Assembly: GCA_028583405.1 (NCBI GenBank)
Contig: CM053259.1
Span: forward strand, 19,815,594-19,879,593
Source: Pogonophryne albipinna
Lineage: Eukaryota > Chordata > Actinopteri > Perciformes > Artedidraconidae
Direction of reading: 5' to 3'
Length of the DNA stretch: 64,000 nt
Part shown: positions 14,522-30,212 of the stretch, one piece after another
How positions within the stretch are numbered: position 1 is the stretch's first letter
Layout: every line of letters begins with the position of its first letter
Made by a program: the position numbers and the translations under genes
The notes under the pieces: model-generated
What the model saw: only the letters and a program-made list of their open reading frames with translations
Told to the model about the DNA's origin: nothing
The model's database searches: none

Positions 14522-15301
14522 TTCTACTCCTCTTCTTTCTTCCATCTCCCTCATCATCACGCTTTGCATTTTAAATGAGTCTCCATCATTACACCTATTA
14601 CTCCTATCTTTAGAACTATGAGCATTTATCTTTTGAGCACTGCCTCAGGGTTGTGACAGTATTGTTTCATTTTTGTCACATTGTTCACTTCCAAATCTGT
14701 GCTGTTTTTAGTGTGGACTTTGTGGCTTTATGAGAACGAGTTCTGCAGAAAAAAGCCTGAAAATGAACATCTTAAATCCCCGGGGCTTTCAGGACATCCA
14801 ATACAGTTGTTTTGTAATGTGCTGCACAGAGGCAGAGTGCAAAAGTTCAAGTAGCAAACAGATCAAAATGGCTGCTTTTTAAAGCTGCTGATGTACGCTT
14901 ATGGGGTGCAGCTTTGCCTTTAAAGAGACAACAACATTGTATTTGTTATTCATATTAAAACATGTTTGTTAAGAACTTATGTGATTCATGTCATTCAGAG
15001 ATGCAGCGATAGCACAGCCACAGGGGACTAGTTCAGTACATCAAGACACAAAAGATAAATAAAAAAAAATGAACATCAAAACGTAACTGTGCTAAAACAG
15101 CTAGGTACTATGTATCTTAACTAAAAAAATGATTTTTGAGGCGTTAGAATATAATGCAGCAATAATACATAATCATAAAATCAGTATAAGATGCATTAAA
15201 TGACGTTTTCTTGGGACATAGTATTGGCAGAAATACACCCAAACCATTACATGTGGCAGTTTGAGACTGAAGTTGAATGTGCAATTGAATTTGTTCACTC
15301 A

Positions 15302-18395
<3,094 letters not shown>

Positions 18396-18705
18396 AATTT
18401 GATTGTTTATTTGATGAGGGACAATGCACATTAATGAACACTTTAGACAGGTTATGTTTCCAGTGTAAATATGCCGGATTATAGCTTTTGAGCTAATTTC
18501 CATCCGTAGTCCCTGAGCAATGGGAGTGAGGGGGGGAAGGGGGATGTCCGGTGCCTTGCTCAAGGGCACCACGGCAGGGCAGGAGGTGAACTGGGACCTC
18601 TCCAAGTAGAAGTCCACACTCCATATTTTTAGGTCTGGTCGGGGACTTGAACTGGCGACCCTACAGTTCCCAGTCCAAGCCCCTACTGACTGAGCCACTG
18701 TCGGA
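18396..18705 (-). mobile_element. tRNA-derived SINE
   Basis: On the - strand it has a tRNA-like head with an A box (GTGGCTCAGTCAGTAGGGG) and B box (CAGTTCAAGTCCC). It then has the CCCTTGAGCAAGGCACC core common in fish SINEs, and a tail ending ATCAAATAAAC. The tRNA fold is not preserved, so this is a retroposon. It is likely of the V-SINE group; that assignment is from memory. Confidence 0.75.
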
Positions 18706-18850
18706 CATTCTCTAGAGCCCGAGTGATGCACACAAGCCCGAGTGATGCACACAAGCATGTCAAAGAATATTCCTGTGTGTCCCCTCTCACACATCTGCCA
18801 ATCAAAAGCTGTGCCCTACATGCATGTTCGCCGTGTGTCATATGCAGATG

Positions 18851-19136
<286 letters not shown>

Positions 19137-20247
19137 TCAGAGATCAGATAAGCACATGATACAGGAGGAGATTTCTGATTTATAGTAGCTTATTGAGGAG
19201 GAAATAGGCGTCATAGTCCAGTGGCTGTAATAAACGAGTAGACCTCCCTGCTCCACTCAGCATCAAAGAGACAGGCCAACACACACACAGACACAACACT
19301 CCCTTTTTCTGTCTTTCATGCTCACAGTGTGATTCTGCAGCAACACAAGTGGAAGAAGCTCAAAGTGTGGGAGGCAAAGTGAGCAAGGGGGAGAGAGGCA
19401 GAGAGTGTTTAAAGTCAGTCCAGCAGGCCTGAAGGGAGGAAGAGGAGCGCGAGGACGGAGTACAGATAGAGGAGTGTGGGAGAGAGGGGGGTGCAGCGCT
19501 GGACTCTGTCTCAGGGAAATTCCTGCACCACACCTTTCTGCTGCCTTGTGTGTGCGTGTGCGTGTGTGTAACCGTGGCCCATTAAGTTTGGAGCAGGAGT
19601 TTGTTAGAAAGAGTACACAATGAAAAGAGTGTATTGTATTGTGTCTGGCTCCATGTGAATCATCAACTGTGTTGTATCTAATCTTGTCAAGAATGTAACA
19701 GGAGTTTTCCCTCATTTGCTTTAAGTGGAGGTATGAGGAAAGGTGTCTTCAGCCAAATGTTTTTCCAGGAAAGTAGTTTGAAGTTATTGTACTGGCAAGA
19801 TATGTGCTGTGGTTTCACTTCACTGTAGTCTAGGGAATCTTTAAATTCTTTTTTAAAGCATTTATATTTGGAAACAGTCAATCTGGGACTTGTGGGTGTT
19901 GTATTCCTGGGTAAGGATATGAGTTGGCGCCTCTCATGTCTTAGAAACAGAGACAGAAGTTATGTATGTATTTACCATCCAGAAAAGCCATTTGTAAAGA
20001 AAGAGGTTTCCATTTTCTTTCTTTAAAGAAGTTATCATTTCACCTTGTTTCTTTTTTTTAAACTGAAGTTAAAATGTGATGAAAAATAAAGAAACAGTCC
20101 AACATTCAAACCTTCATGGCCACAGTAACTTGAACCCCTGTTATTGTCTCACTGCCTGCCCAGTGTTTAGTTTGAAACTGGAACCTGCTTGTCCCCTATA
20201 ATGGTGGTGAAGACTTTACCACACACTCACAGACACACACACTCACA

Positions 20248-20351
<104 letters not shown>

Positions 20352-20451
20352 GCCGTCCTTCTGTCTTTCTTGATCGAATGCTGGCTCTTTGTTTTGCTAA
20401 ATTCACTTGTGGTACCTAAGAAGAAAAAAGGAGCACATCCCCCCCCCCCTC

Positions 20452-20452
<1 letters not shown>

Positions 20453-20542
<90 letters not shown>
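20453..20542 (+). repeat. (AC)45 microsatellite
   Basis: Preceded by a short poly-C tract; 105 bases from the previous run. Confidence 0.95.
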
Positions 20543-20544
<2 letters not shown>

Positions 20545-23500
20545 TCGTTGGCAGGTTGGCAAACATCCATATCTCCCACTAAGCTCATCAGAACCCCTGA
20601 AGAGGGAGCTGTTGTTTTACTTGTATCTTCATATTCCCCCACATGAATGAATCCCTACTCATCTACCTAATCTTAACTCCTGTAGTTTTTGTATTTTGCT
20701 GTGTTAAAAAAAATGTATTCATGATTTTATCACTAAAGGTACTAAGTTGTAGCTCTGTCCCACCTTTGCTTGCATTAATTTCGTATCTAAGTCAAATTAA
20801 AGGAGAAATAATAGGCTGATTAATCAACAGGGAAAGTTATACATCAATTGCCTTTTTAATATTTGTATTAAGGTTTTTAATTGAAAACCCTATTTTCCAA
20901 ATGTCCATAGCACCATCTGTGTCTCCATAAAAGTGTGGATGGTGCATTATTGCTGTATTTATTGAAAAAGTTGATAACATTGAAATGCTCTGTGAATGCC
21001 AGGTGTAAATTGTTGATGCTTGAACAAAATATATGATCAATAAAGAAGAAAAGTCATTGGCCTTTTTAGGTTTCAATTTTAAAATGAGAATATTCCACAG
21101 CACAACCATTAACAGCATCTACAATAATATTTAGTTTGGCCTTTGAAGATGAACTAATTATCCATTTATGAATAGCCAGCAGCAAGATAAAACGTTATGG
21201 ATCTGTTTCATGTAATGTGTATTAGCAAACAAGCTCTTCGCTTGCTCTCTGGCTTTCTTCTGATGGAGCTAAACAAACACGATCATGTTGCATTTACAAA
21301 GCCTCCGGGGTCCGATATTGGAAGATGTTTTATTGCTAGTTAGTGAAGTAAGAATATCAAAACTCACACACGCTGTGTCACATACAGCGACACACAAACA
21401 AGCTAACATATGAAACTCATTTATCAGAATTCACTTACCCATCCATTAGCTGTCCCTACGTCCCCTGTGTCGCGTGTATCATGCCTCTTATCATGTGTCT
21501 CTCTAACACACACACACACACACACACTCTTGGCGTGTGGTAATTAGCTCTAATAAGCACTTGGCCCAAACTAACTTTGATAAGAAGACCACTAATGTGA
21601 AATGTGATTTGGGGGAATACCCCTTCCCACTCTATCTTCCTCTCTCTCTCATACATCACATCTTAATTGCTATTCCTCCTAATGTGTATTTCTAAGATTT
21701 ACTATTTAATATTTCCAGACAGACAAAGCACCCAGTAATTATTGTCAGTCACTGTTGCCATGGAGATAATATCTAAAGTCACATGACGGCCTCTCAAGGT
21801 GACCAGGAAGTGTTTTTTACGGCGACGTTGGGTGGGGGGTTATGTGTGAAAGTGGCAGTTTTGTGTGCAGCTTCGTTTCATGATTTATGTAGAGGCTGTA
21901 ATGACATCATATTCAACAGTGGAAAGGGTAATAAATTACACATCAGCTAATGGAGGCGGGGGCTCTTTCTTTGTTAGCTCTAACACTCTCAAAACCATTG
22001 GGAAAACACTCCTCTCCCTCCTAAGTTAATACATTTTTAATAGCTCTCACATTAGTGTTAAAATGTATTCACAAGGAAATTATTGATTAATGCTAACTTT
22101 GAGTCTGTCCTTAACTTTAACTGCAGAGTTACAGTGCTCCTCTGAGGAAACACAACTAACTGCTCCATTGAGCTGCACAGTAACTGGGTTATTTCAAATG
22201 TCAAGACCACAGATAAACCCATTTGTAATAAATATTGTCTGCTCTCACAAACAGTCTCCATTTAATTAAAGGTGACTGGCTGTTTGGCCGAGCTTTGAAC
22301 ATGTCAGCTCTGCAAGCTACTCATTAAAAAACAAACAATGAACATTTTTCACAATAAGAACAAATATGTGGTGAAAACAACAAGTAAGTATGTATCAACA
22401 TCTAAAAGGGGTGTCAACTTGTGCCAAGGAGTAGTTGGAGAGAAAAAAAAAACATATGTTCAAAAAAATTTCTTAATACCGACAAAATCCGTCCTTTTGC
22501 TTTATTCTGCAGAGACTTTGTTAAAAGGGAGGTTTCTCATAGGAGCATGGCTAAATTCAGTTTGTTTTAGACAAAACCTGTTTCATAAAAAATACTGCAG
22601 TACATTTAGTTTTATCTTCATCTCCACAGAAAACCTAATCATGTGTCCTCTTAGAGTCAGAAATGCCTCATTAGTCACTGGTTTGTGTAATAAGTTATAA
22701 CGCTTGTCAGCTTTTAGTCCTCCAAGCCATCTTAAACACATCTGTGTTATTTTAGTGTCACATGTGGATTTGGGGATTTTCTTTCTCTCCCCTCAGATTT
22801 GCTTAACCCCGGTCATCTTGGACGGGGAGCATCTGTGCCTTAAAGCCGTTCTAAAAATAAACATGGGGAGTCACTTCCGGGCTTAGACAGGGCCTCTCAC
22901 CACGTTTAACACTGTTGTTGTTGTAAAGCCTCTCCTATAGCCTTTGGTCGTACTGTATGCTTTGGTCACATCCTCTAAGGGTGCGAATTGTTGACCAAGT
23001 GAAAGTCATTACATGTCTTTCATGCTTTACAGTGGGATGGTTTACCAGAAATTCAACTGAACATGACTCTGAGGCTTTTGCATGTTTTAGCATGCACTTG
23101 TTTTTACTGCATTACAGTACTGATGCAGTGACTGTAGTGATCACAACTGAAGCCCTATTGTGACAAACCCTGTGGTCCTCATCACTGTGGTTACTTTTCT
23201 GGCCACTTTCCTAGTTTTTATATAATTGTATTACTTTTAATTTAGTTACATTGAAAGGGACAATTCACTTCAAAAAAGAAAATCCAGATGTTTCCTCTTA
23301 CCTGTAGTGATATCTAGATTGTTTAAATGTGAGTTGCACCACAAGCCAATATTCATGTTATACAATTATATAGAGACAAGCTCGACGATATTTACCACAG
23401 TTGGCAACTAACACCAAAACAATCTACACTGATAAATAGCCCACATGTAAGAGGAACATTATCTAATGTAGATTTTGTACTGAACTCTAAGGATTGAATT

Positions 23501-23593
23501 ATCATTTGGGCTGGATTTCTATTTGCTCGCCTGTGCATGAAACTGAGATCAGATAGCAGAGAAAATGCATGCATATGAACAGTGTGCCCTGAA
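20543..23593. other. Non-coding, mostly unique
   Basis: AT-rich, with only the palindromic fish repeat (23257-23460) and a short CA run (21507-21528). Homeobox-like AT-rich patches occur near 21140-21180 and 22060-22110. No coding signal. Confidence 0.6.
23257..23460. repeat. Fish interspersed palindromic repeat
   Basis: AGGGACAATTCACTTCAAAA, TTCCTCTTACCTGTAGTGAT and the mirrored GCAACTAACACCAAAACAAT / CATGTAAGAGGAA arms form an imperfect palindrome. I recall this sequence as a widespread teleost repeat. It lies just left of the hAT island. Confidence 0.5.
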
Positions 23594-24525
23594 CAGTGGC
23601 GGAGCCAGGACATTTTCAGTGGGGTGGCCAGGATGGAACCAGTGATCATTTTGGGGTGGCATTGAAATCACTATTATATGAACATAAAAATACATCTCAC
23701 TATAAAATAAGGGGTTATTTAAGGCACCTACAACACACCTCTACATTATTTGGGATCAAGTGGTGGAATAGATCAAATAATATTCAGTATATCTAACAAT
23801 TTATTTCGTATTCCCGCAGGCAAAGTATCAACGAAGCTTACATTATACAAATGTAATGCAATATACAGACTGTTTAGCTTATGGTGATCAGCAGCACTAT
23901 GGGCTCATTCTCTCAGTGTATCATCAGGAATACAGAGACACACACACATCATTTAAACAAGAGTTTTTAAATTAAACGATAGGTTAAGAATAAACATCTT
24001 AAAGTAAATAACAATAAACAATAGCCCTTAACCCTGTAAGGCCCCGGTTGTAATTTTACAACATTACTTTAAGCTATCCTAAAAAAAGTCAGTAAATGTT
24101 CAGGGGTAGACCGGGCCGGTGGAATTGTATTGTCACTGGCCCCACCATTGTAACCACTGGCCCGGAGCATTCGTCCAAAAAAAAATCGACTAATAATGAA
24201 GAAAATTAACACATTAGTTGCAATAGTAATTTATGCACTAACTACATTACTACTTGTACTACAACATTTGAATAATCAGGTCTTCCTCATTTTCGTCAAT
24301 TGTTCATATTTGGTTTATTAAAATAATGATATTGTGGTCATTGTTAAAAAATGTCTGCTATTATTATGAGTATTATTATTTGTATAATGCGCTTTCTGCC
24401 TTCCTGTCATTAGGAGTTAGAAATGTAATGGCTATGTAGCAGATTAGATTAGAACCTTCATTATCCTAAACTGCTGGGACATTTCTCTATAGCCAATACC
24501 TTTATATTGTCTACTCTTCACTTAC

Positions 24526-25000
24526 TTGTCAGCATAGGTCGGCATTGATGTACAGAGCGGACAGAAGACCTTGTTTATATTGGTATCATATTGAGAGATG
24601 CAGCCAGTGACGCGTCCTAAAACCAGGAAGTAAGCTGTGGGTTCCCTCGACAAAAAGCAATGGGATTTCTCCACAGGGTTTTGGAAAATAGCTGGAAATA
24701 AGGTCTGTGGAAAACAAACCTGTTTGATAAATGCACGTTTTGTTCAGCCGGATAATATCCACATGTCTACCCTACTTTTATAATTTTCGAATCATAAATC
24801 TAATCGATAGATTATAAAAGGGTTTTAGGACGCGTCACTGCACCATAAGCCAACTCCATCGATCAAGCTGGCTGAAACTTCCTCTCCCTCTTCTTCTCAT
24901 ACTCCCTGTCACTCTCCTTTAACTCCTCCGGTGACTTTCTTTTATTTGAAGATTGTTTTTTGCACGGCGCTTGGCCGGTTACCGCTGGTATTAAAAACAT
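24526..25000 (-). pseudogene. Relic hAT transposase first exon (zf-TTF type), interrupted
   Basis: From ATG at 25000 (- strand) the frame reads MFLIPAVTGQAPCKKQSSNK, RKSPEELKESDREYEKKRER and KFQPA, then stops. Lysine-rich RKxQPxW leaders are typical of zf-TTF hAT transposases. A one-base loss after KFQPA breaks the frame, and a 236-bp inverted-repeat element (24605-24840) then splits the exon. Beyond it the frame resumes with KVFCPLCTSMPTYAD, carrying a Cys-x2-Cys pair as in the TTF finger, followed by a GTAAGT donor after 24526. It cannot make a working protein. Confidence 0.6.
24605..24840. mobile_element. Small inverted-repeat element splitting the relic transposase
   Basis: Ends are CAGTGACGCGTCCTAAAAC and its reverse complement (TTTTAGGACGCGTCACTG), giving inverted repeats of about 20 bp over 236 bp. 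The CAGTG...CACTG ends resemble hAT, but no clear 8-bp target duplication was found. Confidence 0.6.
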
Positions 25001-25183
25001 TTTGCGAATGGTTAGGTGGCGCGACAGTGTAAATGCATTTTTAATAATAACATTTTTGAATGGAACATTCTCAACATGAATGCATAAATCCAAATAAATA
25101 TAACTTAAATATGTGGGAAAATACTGTGTTTGAAATGTGTAATTGAAATTAGATGCTAGCTTTTTGTTTTGATATATATATAT

Positions 25184-25877
25184 CAGGGTTTCCGCTAGGA
25201 TTTTTTCTCGCCGGTCAAATGTCCGAACAGAATTTATTTTACCGGACACATTTGAAACTTATCGGTCATGTTTCAATAATAATAATAAGAATTGTGTGGC
25301 AAAGTTTCCGTTAGCAGGTAATTACCGGACTAGCACCGGATATGCTGATGTTTAAAACGCAGTTAATGAGGCTCATTTTTATATTGCTTCAGTTTATAAT
25401 CGTAACAGATCGAAAAATTCAGATTCATTTTCAATAAATGATTCCACAAACAACAAACAACATAATTATTACATTCAAAGAAACTACTTGCAATAGATTA
25501 AGTACATTATTCAAAAGTTTACATTAACTTTGAATAATAACACGGGAGAAACGGATCCTCTCTTTTCCTCTCTCCCTCTCTCTCCTGACAGCCCGTCAGT
25601 TTCTCATGCAGCGCGCTAAACAGTGGGCGGGGCTTCAGGTGATTATGCAGCAGCTGATCTGGTCTCTCTCGCGTGTCCATATCGATCAGATCCAGCTCTC
25701 CTGATCGGCCTTTATAGAGAGCACAGATCAAACTATTAAGAGTGAATATCGGCCGATAATGATCGACGGCCAATCGATCGGAGCATCGGACATTTTGACC
25801 GGCAGGTTTTGAATTTACCGGTTTTTATTCAATTTTACCAGCTAAAAACCGGTAATTACCGGCTAACGGAAACCCTG
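25184..25877 (-). mobile_element. Non-autonomous hAT MITE, copy 1 (694 bp)
   Basis: Ends CAGGGTTTCCGCTAGG and CTAACGGAAACCCTG, flanked by near-identical 8-mers ATATATAT and ATACATAT. Internal ACCGG-rich ends and no coding capacity. Its reverse complement is nearly identical to 38341-39032, so it is shown as - relative to that copy. The uninterrupted site is preserved in the duplicate at 31288-31936. Confidence 0.85.
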
Positions 25878-26479
25878 ATACATATATATATTTTGTATTC
25901 CAGTCTCCCTTCAGATATGTTAAGTGGCATGGCATTCAACACAATGCTGCTCACCTCCTTCAGTTGGGCGAAAAGCTGGTTCAGGTTCAGCCTTATGGGG
26001 GTACAGGGCTGCTGAGCCTAGAGATGGATCTGTTGGTCCTGGCACCAGGGGGAGGGACAACTGATTTAGTATGAATAGCTGCTAAAAATATACCTGCATT
26101 TGTTAAATGTCAGCTAAAAGACCAGTGCAATTAAAAACCTGTATAGATATTAAAGGGGGGGTAGGTAAGTTTGAGAAACCGGCTCGAGATACACTTTTTG
26201 TTATATTCCATGGAATGCTCTTAACATCCCGATAGCAATGCATATCTTAAGTGCTTTGACAAAAAATCCATAAAAAAATTTCATCTGTGGAAGCCGTAAT
26301 ACTGTAAAAAGTACGACCAATCCGTGCCGGCTAAACGGATTGGATTGCCGTCCTGTCTGTCAGCCTTCCATCTCGTGCACGCACAAATGTATCTCGTGCC
26401 CTCATTGGGCGTGCCGTCATTGGGCGTGCATTGCAGCAGTACTTCAATGACTCGCCAGCAACAGGCGGCCACTTTCACC

Positions 26480-27115
26480 ATGGCAGAGTTAGGTTCAACA
26501 TCGTCTACTGGTGGCAAAAGAAATAATGTAACGGAGCAAATTAGGAACAAAAACAAAGTGGAAACTAGGAGAATTCAAACCAGAGTCAATATCGGAGTTG
26601 CTTTTCAACGATGGCGACAACTGATGCAACACACCTATGGGGGTTATTCCCTATCTTTATTCAAGAGCGTGGTATTTAAATTTGAGAGCATACTTTATGT
26701 ATTTATTTCCCTCAAACCCTGTCCTCGCACTCAAATAGTGCCTGCTTGCACTTAGATTTGCTCTGCTTCTGCTCAAACTGTACGCTTGCACTCAGATATA
26801 TTGCTGCTTACGGATTTTTTCTGCTCTCAGATTTATTCTCTGCGTGCTCGAAACTTTTGTGCAACAATCCTGTCAAAATCCCTCAACCAATAGGAGGCCA
26901 GGTGTCCTTGCGGGTGCGTTCGTTTTACTTATTACAGCGTCCCGTAAGGGCGGTTACTCTTTGGTTTGTCTTTGGTGCGATGACAGGGTTTGAGTGAAGG
27001 AAATCAATAAAGTATGCTCTCAAATGTAAATACCACGCTCTTGAATAAAGATAGGGAATAACTCCCATACACACCGAGTTGAAATTTGACGCCGTGGTCG
27101 CTCTTTTTCTCTTGG
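26480..27115 (+). pseudogene. Gene-like ORF inside the TTAA element, interrupted
   Basis: ATG at 26480 in a strong Kozak context (CACCATGG) opens MAELGSTSSTGGKRNNVTEQ, then RNKNKVETRRIQTRVNIGVA and FQRWRQLMQHT. The 430-bp element at 26638-27067 cuts in here; after it LKFDAVVALFLLDR reads on in a shifted frame up to about 27115. RVNIGxAFxRWRxL followed by xDAxVAxFLLD resembles a short domain repeatedly seen in fish predicted proteins associated with transposons; I cannot name it. Coding capacity is broken by both the insertion and the frame change. Confidence 0.45.
26638..27067. mobile_element. TA-target MITE nested in the TTAA element
   Basis: Ends TGGGGGTTATTCCCTATC and its near reverse complement (GATAGGGAATAACTCCCA); inverted repeats extend about 50 bp, including TTATTCAAGAGCGTGG. 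Flanking TA at 26636-26637 and 27068-27069 fits a Tc1/mariner-type target duplication. No coding capacity. Confidence 0.7.
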
Positions 27116-27531
27116 ACAGGTTTTGTATGGTTTACAATTCCCCTGAACTATATAGCCAACCTAAGTCATGTGCGCGTTCATGTGTGTTGGAGGAGGTGCT
27201 CTGTAAGGAAGTCTGAAGGAAGGGGCGGATTCTTTTCGGCTGTGTACTTTCAAATTTTAGTGCACTCGAGCCGGTTTCTCAAACTTACCTACCCCCCCTT
27301 TAACAGTACTTAATGTCAGCTTAGTAAAAAAAAAACATAACAATTATTATTTACAATGGACTAAGCTTAGCTAACAGACACAATTCCACCACTCATGGAC
27401 CACACCCACCTTTTCTTTTGAAAAACTGGGTGACATACTGTCGCCCTTTAGTCCCTCTCTCTTGTTTTTCTCTCCTTTCTTTTCTCTTTTGAAAGCCTGA
27501 CTTTGTAAGTCGTTGACACATGGTATACAGG

Positions 27532-27720
27532 GTTTCCCACACATAGACTATACTTGGGCGGGCCGCCCAGGTATATTAACGGCCGCCCAAGTATATTTCG
27601 CGACCCATTTAGATGTTTTCTTTTTTTTTTTAAATAATATATATATATATTTGTTTTCGTCCGTGACCACGACACTATCTGCGATCGATTAACTTGTGGA
27701 CAATAATCCCTCACTCTACG
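27532..27720. mobile_element. hAT-like terminal fragment
   Basis: Copy A ends exactly where CAGGGTTTCCCACACATAG begins, followed by a CG-rich palindrome (GGGCGGGCCGCCC) and a poly-T/AT tract. CAGGGTTTCCC starts are common among fish hAT elements. The other end was not identified; the GGGGGAGCATGCCCCC region at 30970-31000 may belong to it. Confidence 0.45.
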
Positions 27721-27733
27721 CCTCCTGTACCCA

Positions 27734-27785
27734 GTCCCGGACTGGCCATCGGGAGGACCGGGGGGTTTCCCGATGGCCTGGCCTG
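27734..27785. mobile_element. Another hAT-like terminal fragment
   Basis: CAGTCCCGGACTGGCCATCG begins a GC-rich stretch with internal symmetry (CATCGGGAGG...TTTCCCGATGG). It resembles a fish hAT terminus; no partner end or target duplication was found. Confidence 0.35.
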
Positions 27786-29278
27786 TTAAGTGGCCTGCCT
27801 CACACAGGGTGACTGGCTGTCTACATGATGTGGCCTCCCGACATGGCCACAGTCATACAGATCATAAATCAAAGCCCTTGATTGGTCTCTGCGTGTCATT
27901 CAAGCTCGGGATAACCTCAGCTCAGGTGAGGTAAAGGACTCTCTGAGTGTTTAGATAGTTAACTTAGTCTAAATTCTCTGAGGGTCTCAAACGGTTTGGT
28001 CACCATTTATGTAAACACATATTTCCATTTGAGAGGGTAGTGATTAGTAAAATATGCATGAATAAAAAATAAAAAGTTAACTAGGTGAAAAAAGGTAAGA
28101 TACACTTTTAAAACTTATTGAGAGCTAAAACTAGTCTTTGCTGCTGCATCAAATGCGGCTTTCACACCAGCGCTTTTCCCTTTCTAGCTCCGAGCGGGAG
28201 CTTTTCTGGTTCAGCTCCTGTTTCCCTTTTCTGCTCCCGCTCTGTTCACACCGCCCAGAGCTGCCGCTTTTGCGTCATGACGTCACCGTTTACATCGCTG
28301 ATTTGCTCCCCAACGGTGTTACGGCGCTCACGACAACAACAACAACAACTGCGTCGGGTCGATGATCGTGTTGCTTTTAATCACACGAAGCCAGATTAAA
28401 TTAAATAACGACTTCTCCAACCTTATATTTTTCTCCAGAGTGCCGTGGTTCATTGTTTATTAATGTGTTTCTGCTGCATTTACCGACCGCTGCAGTGTTG
28501 GCTGCTCTTCCACGGGAGTTTATTCTCCCGTTAGCTCCCGGTTAGCTCACACTGCAGCGGCCGCTGTAAAGTATTCACTGTCCAACTCACACAAGCAGCT
28601 GATACATATCCCCAGTTCCCCTGAATGTGTGTCAGTCTGAATTGACGCTGTTTGGCATCACAACGCTGTTATGAAAGTTTCTCTGGTATAAAATGGGTGA
28701 TGTTAGCATAGCAACCGAAGCTAAACTGACTACTTGCTATTGCTATCCTATTGTGGCATAAACCGTTTTCTACAGGCACATTTTACCGGCGTATTTTTAT
28801 TATGATTCTACTTGTGATAGTCGGACACGACAACCTGTGCAGCCCATGTATTGATTCCATCCGATAGCTGCTACAATACAAAACAAAACGTCTGCCTCTC
28901 TCCACAATGATCAATAACAGTGAACGGATGGTCAAAGTAAGGTACAGATAAACAGAATCACACGAAGCCTGGTTAGTGTTGCCTGACTTTATAAAGTGTG
29001 TTTATAAGCACTACTGCTTGTAGGCAGGCATGACAGTCGACCCATGTTCAGGGGAGGTGGGTTTAGTTTCCTGCACGCCTCGACGTAAGAGAGACGTAAC
29101 CGACGCCACCTCTTAGCTCCGAAGCTCTTGCCTCTAGACCAGGGATCACCAACTACATTTGTCCAAGGGCCAAAATGTATCCAATAGACACTATCGCGGG
29201 CCAGGGGGGGGGGGGGGGGGTACAGGTACTGCATAAAGCTTAGCAGACTCTTCACGCTAACGAAGGATCACTTCTAGG

Positions 29279-30212
29279 CAGGGTTGGGAGGGTTACTTTG
29301 TAAATGTAATCAGTTACTGATTACTGAATACATGCTCTGAAAGTAATCAGAATACAGTTACAGTTACGTGTCTTAAAAAAGTAACGTGTTCAGGTTACTT
29401 TTAGAATACTTTTGGAATACTTTCTTTTTCCATAACAGATGGGTATGTTTTGGTGAGCAGGAGACACTTGTTTTACTGTTTTAATGGCGTATCAAGAACT
29501 CAAACACAACATCTTGGTGTCATTCTGGACAGCTCCCTCTCATCTGCACCCCACATAAAACACATCACCCGGACTGCATTCTCCTACTGTAAACCTTTCC
29601 TTAGAATATGTTATGAATTGTAAGGTGTCCTTGGGTGCTTTGAAAGGCGCCCCTAAATAGAATGAATTATCATTATTATTTATTATTATTATTATTATTA
29701 TCTGAAACGATGTAATAACTTTTAAAACTGTTTCCAGTCACTTGCCCCATGCATTCAGCAGCAGGCCATTCACTTTGATTTGATCCCGTTATAAATGTCA
29801 TCATTTCGACAATAAAGAAATGCTACATCAACGTTATCTTGCACATTTTATCTAACCATCTCCGTTTCTAACTTTCAATATATTTTAAAAGAGAGATCTC
29901 TCTCTCATCTGCGTGCGGGGGCGGGGCCTCACAGACACGCTGCATCTCTCTCTCGCTCACAGACATGCTGCAGCGCTGTGCAGTGTGCACACAGTTCTGC
30001 CGGTAATGAATATTACATTTTGTGAGGAAACTTTTCCACCAATAATTCCAATAAGTATTCGAAAAATGTATTCACTTCAGGTTTACGAAAGTAACTGTAA
30101 TCAGATTACTCGTTTTTCAAATGTAACGCCAGCTGAATACAGTTAGCCTACTTGATTTTTGTATTCTGATTACATAACGCCGTTAAACATATTCCGTTAC
30201 AACCCAACCCTG
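29279..30212. mobile_element. Non-autonomous hAT nested within a hAT
   Basis: Ends CAGGGTTGGGAGGGTTAC and GTTACAACCCAACCCTG with exact 8-bp duplication CTTCTAGG (29271-29278 and 30213-30220). Sub-terminal AGTAATCAG/CTGATTACT-type repeats are typical of this fish and vertebrate MITE group. A LINE fragment is inserted at about 29493-29701. Confidence 0.85.
29493..29701 (+). mobile_element. 5'-truncated LINE fragment
   Basis: Codons from 29513 read LGVILDSSLSSAPHIKHITR then TAFSYCK, the end of a reverse transcriptase of the L2/Rex/CR1 type. This is followed by a 3' tail with TGAAAGGCGCCCCTAAATAG and an (ATT)n end at 29668-29701. The middle is deleted, so it is dead. Confidence 0.7.

Larger units (their letters stand above)
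26154..27299. mobile_element. TTAA-target DNA transposon (1146 bp) carrying a broken gene-like ORF
   Basis: Inverted repeats of about 35 bp begin AGGGGGGGTAGGTAAGTTTG and continue AGAAACCGGCTCGAG at both ends. TTAA is duplicated at 26150-26153 and 27300-27303, and the duplicate at 31288-31936 holds the empty site with a single TTAA. TTAA targets are used by piggyBac and Kolobok elements; which applies is not decided. It contains the ORF relic at 26480 and a nested TA-target element (26638-27067). Confidence 0.85.
25027..27531 (+). repeat. Duplicated segment, copy A (with two later insertions)
   Basis: Unique parts 25027-25183, 25878-26153 and 27300-27531 align nearly base for base with copy B at 31288-31936. 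The differences are scattered substitutions. Two transposons sit in A but not B. It contains a 56-codon open exon (25904-26074) preceded by a TTCCAG acceptor. Confidence 0.85.

Noticed and set aside
18600..18705. tRNA-like sequence on the - strand with A and B boxes
   Set aside because: It continues into a SINE core and tail and does not keep a cloverleaf; it is a retroposon head, not a tRNA gene.
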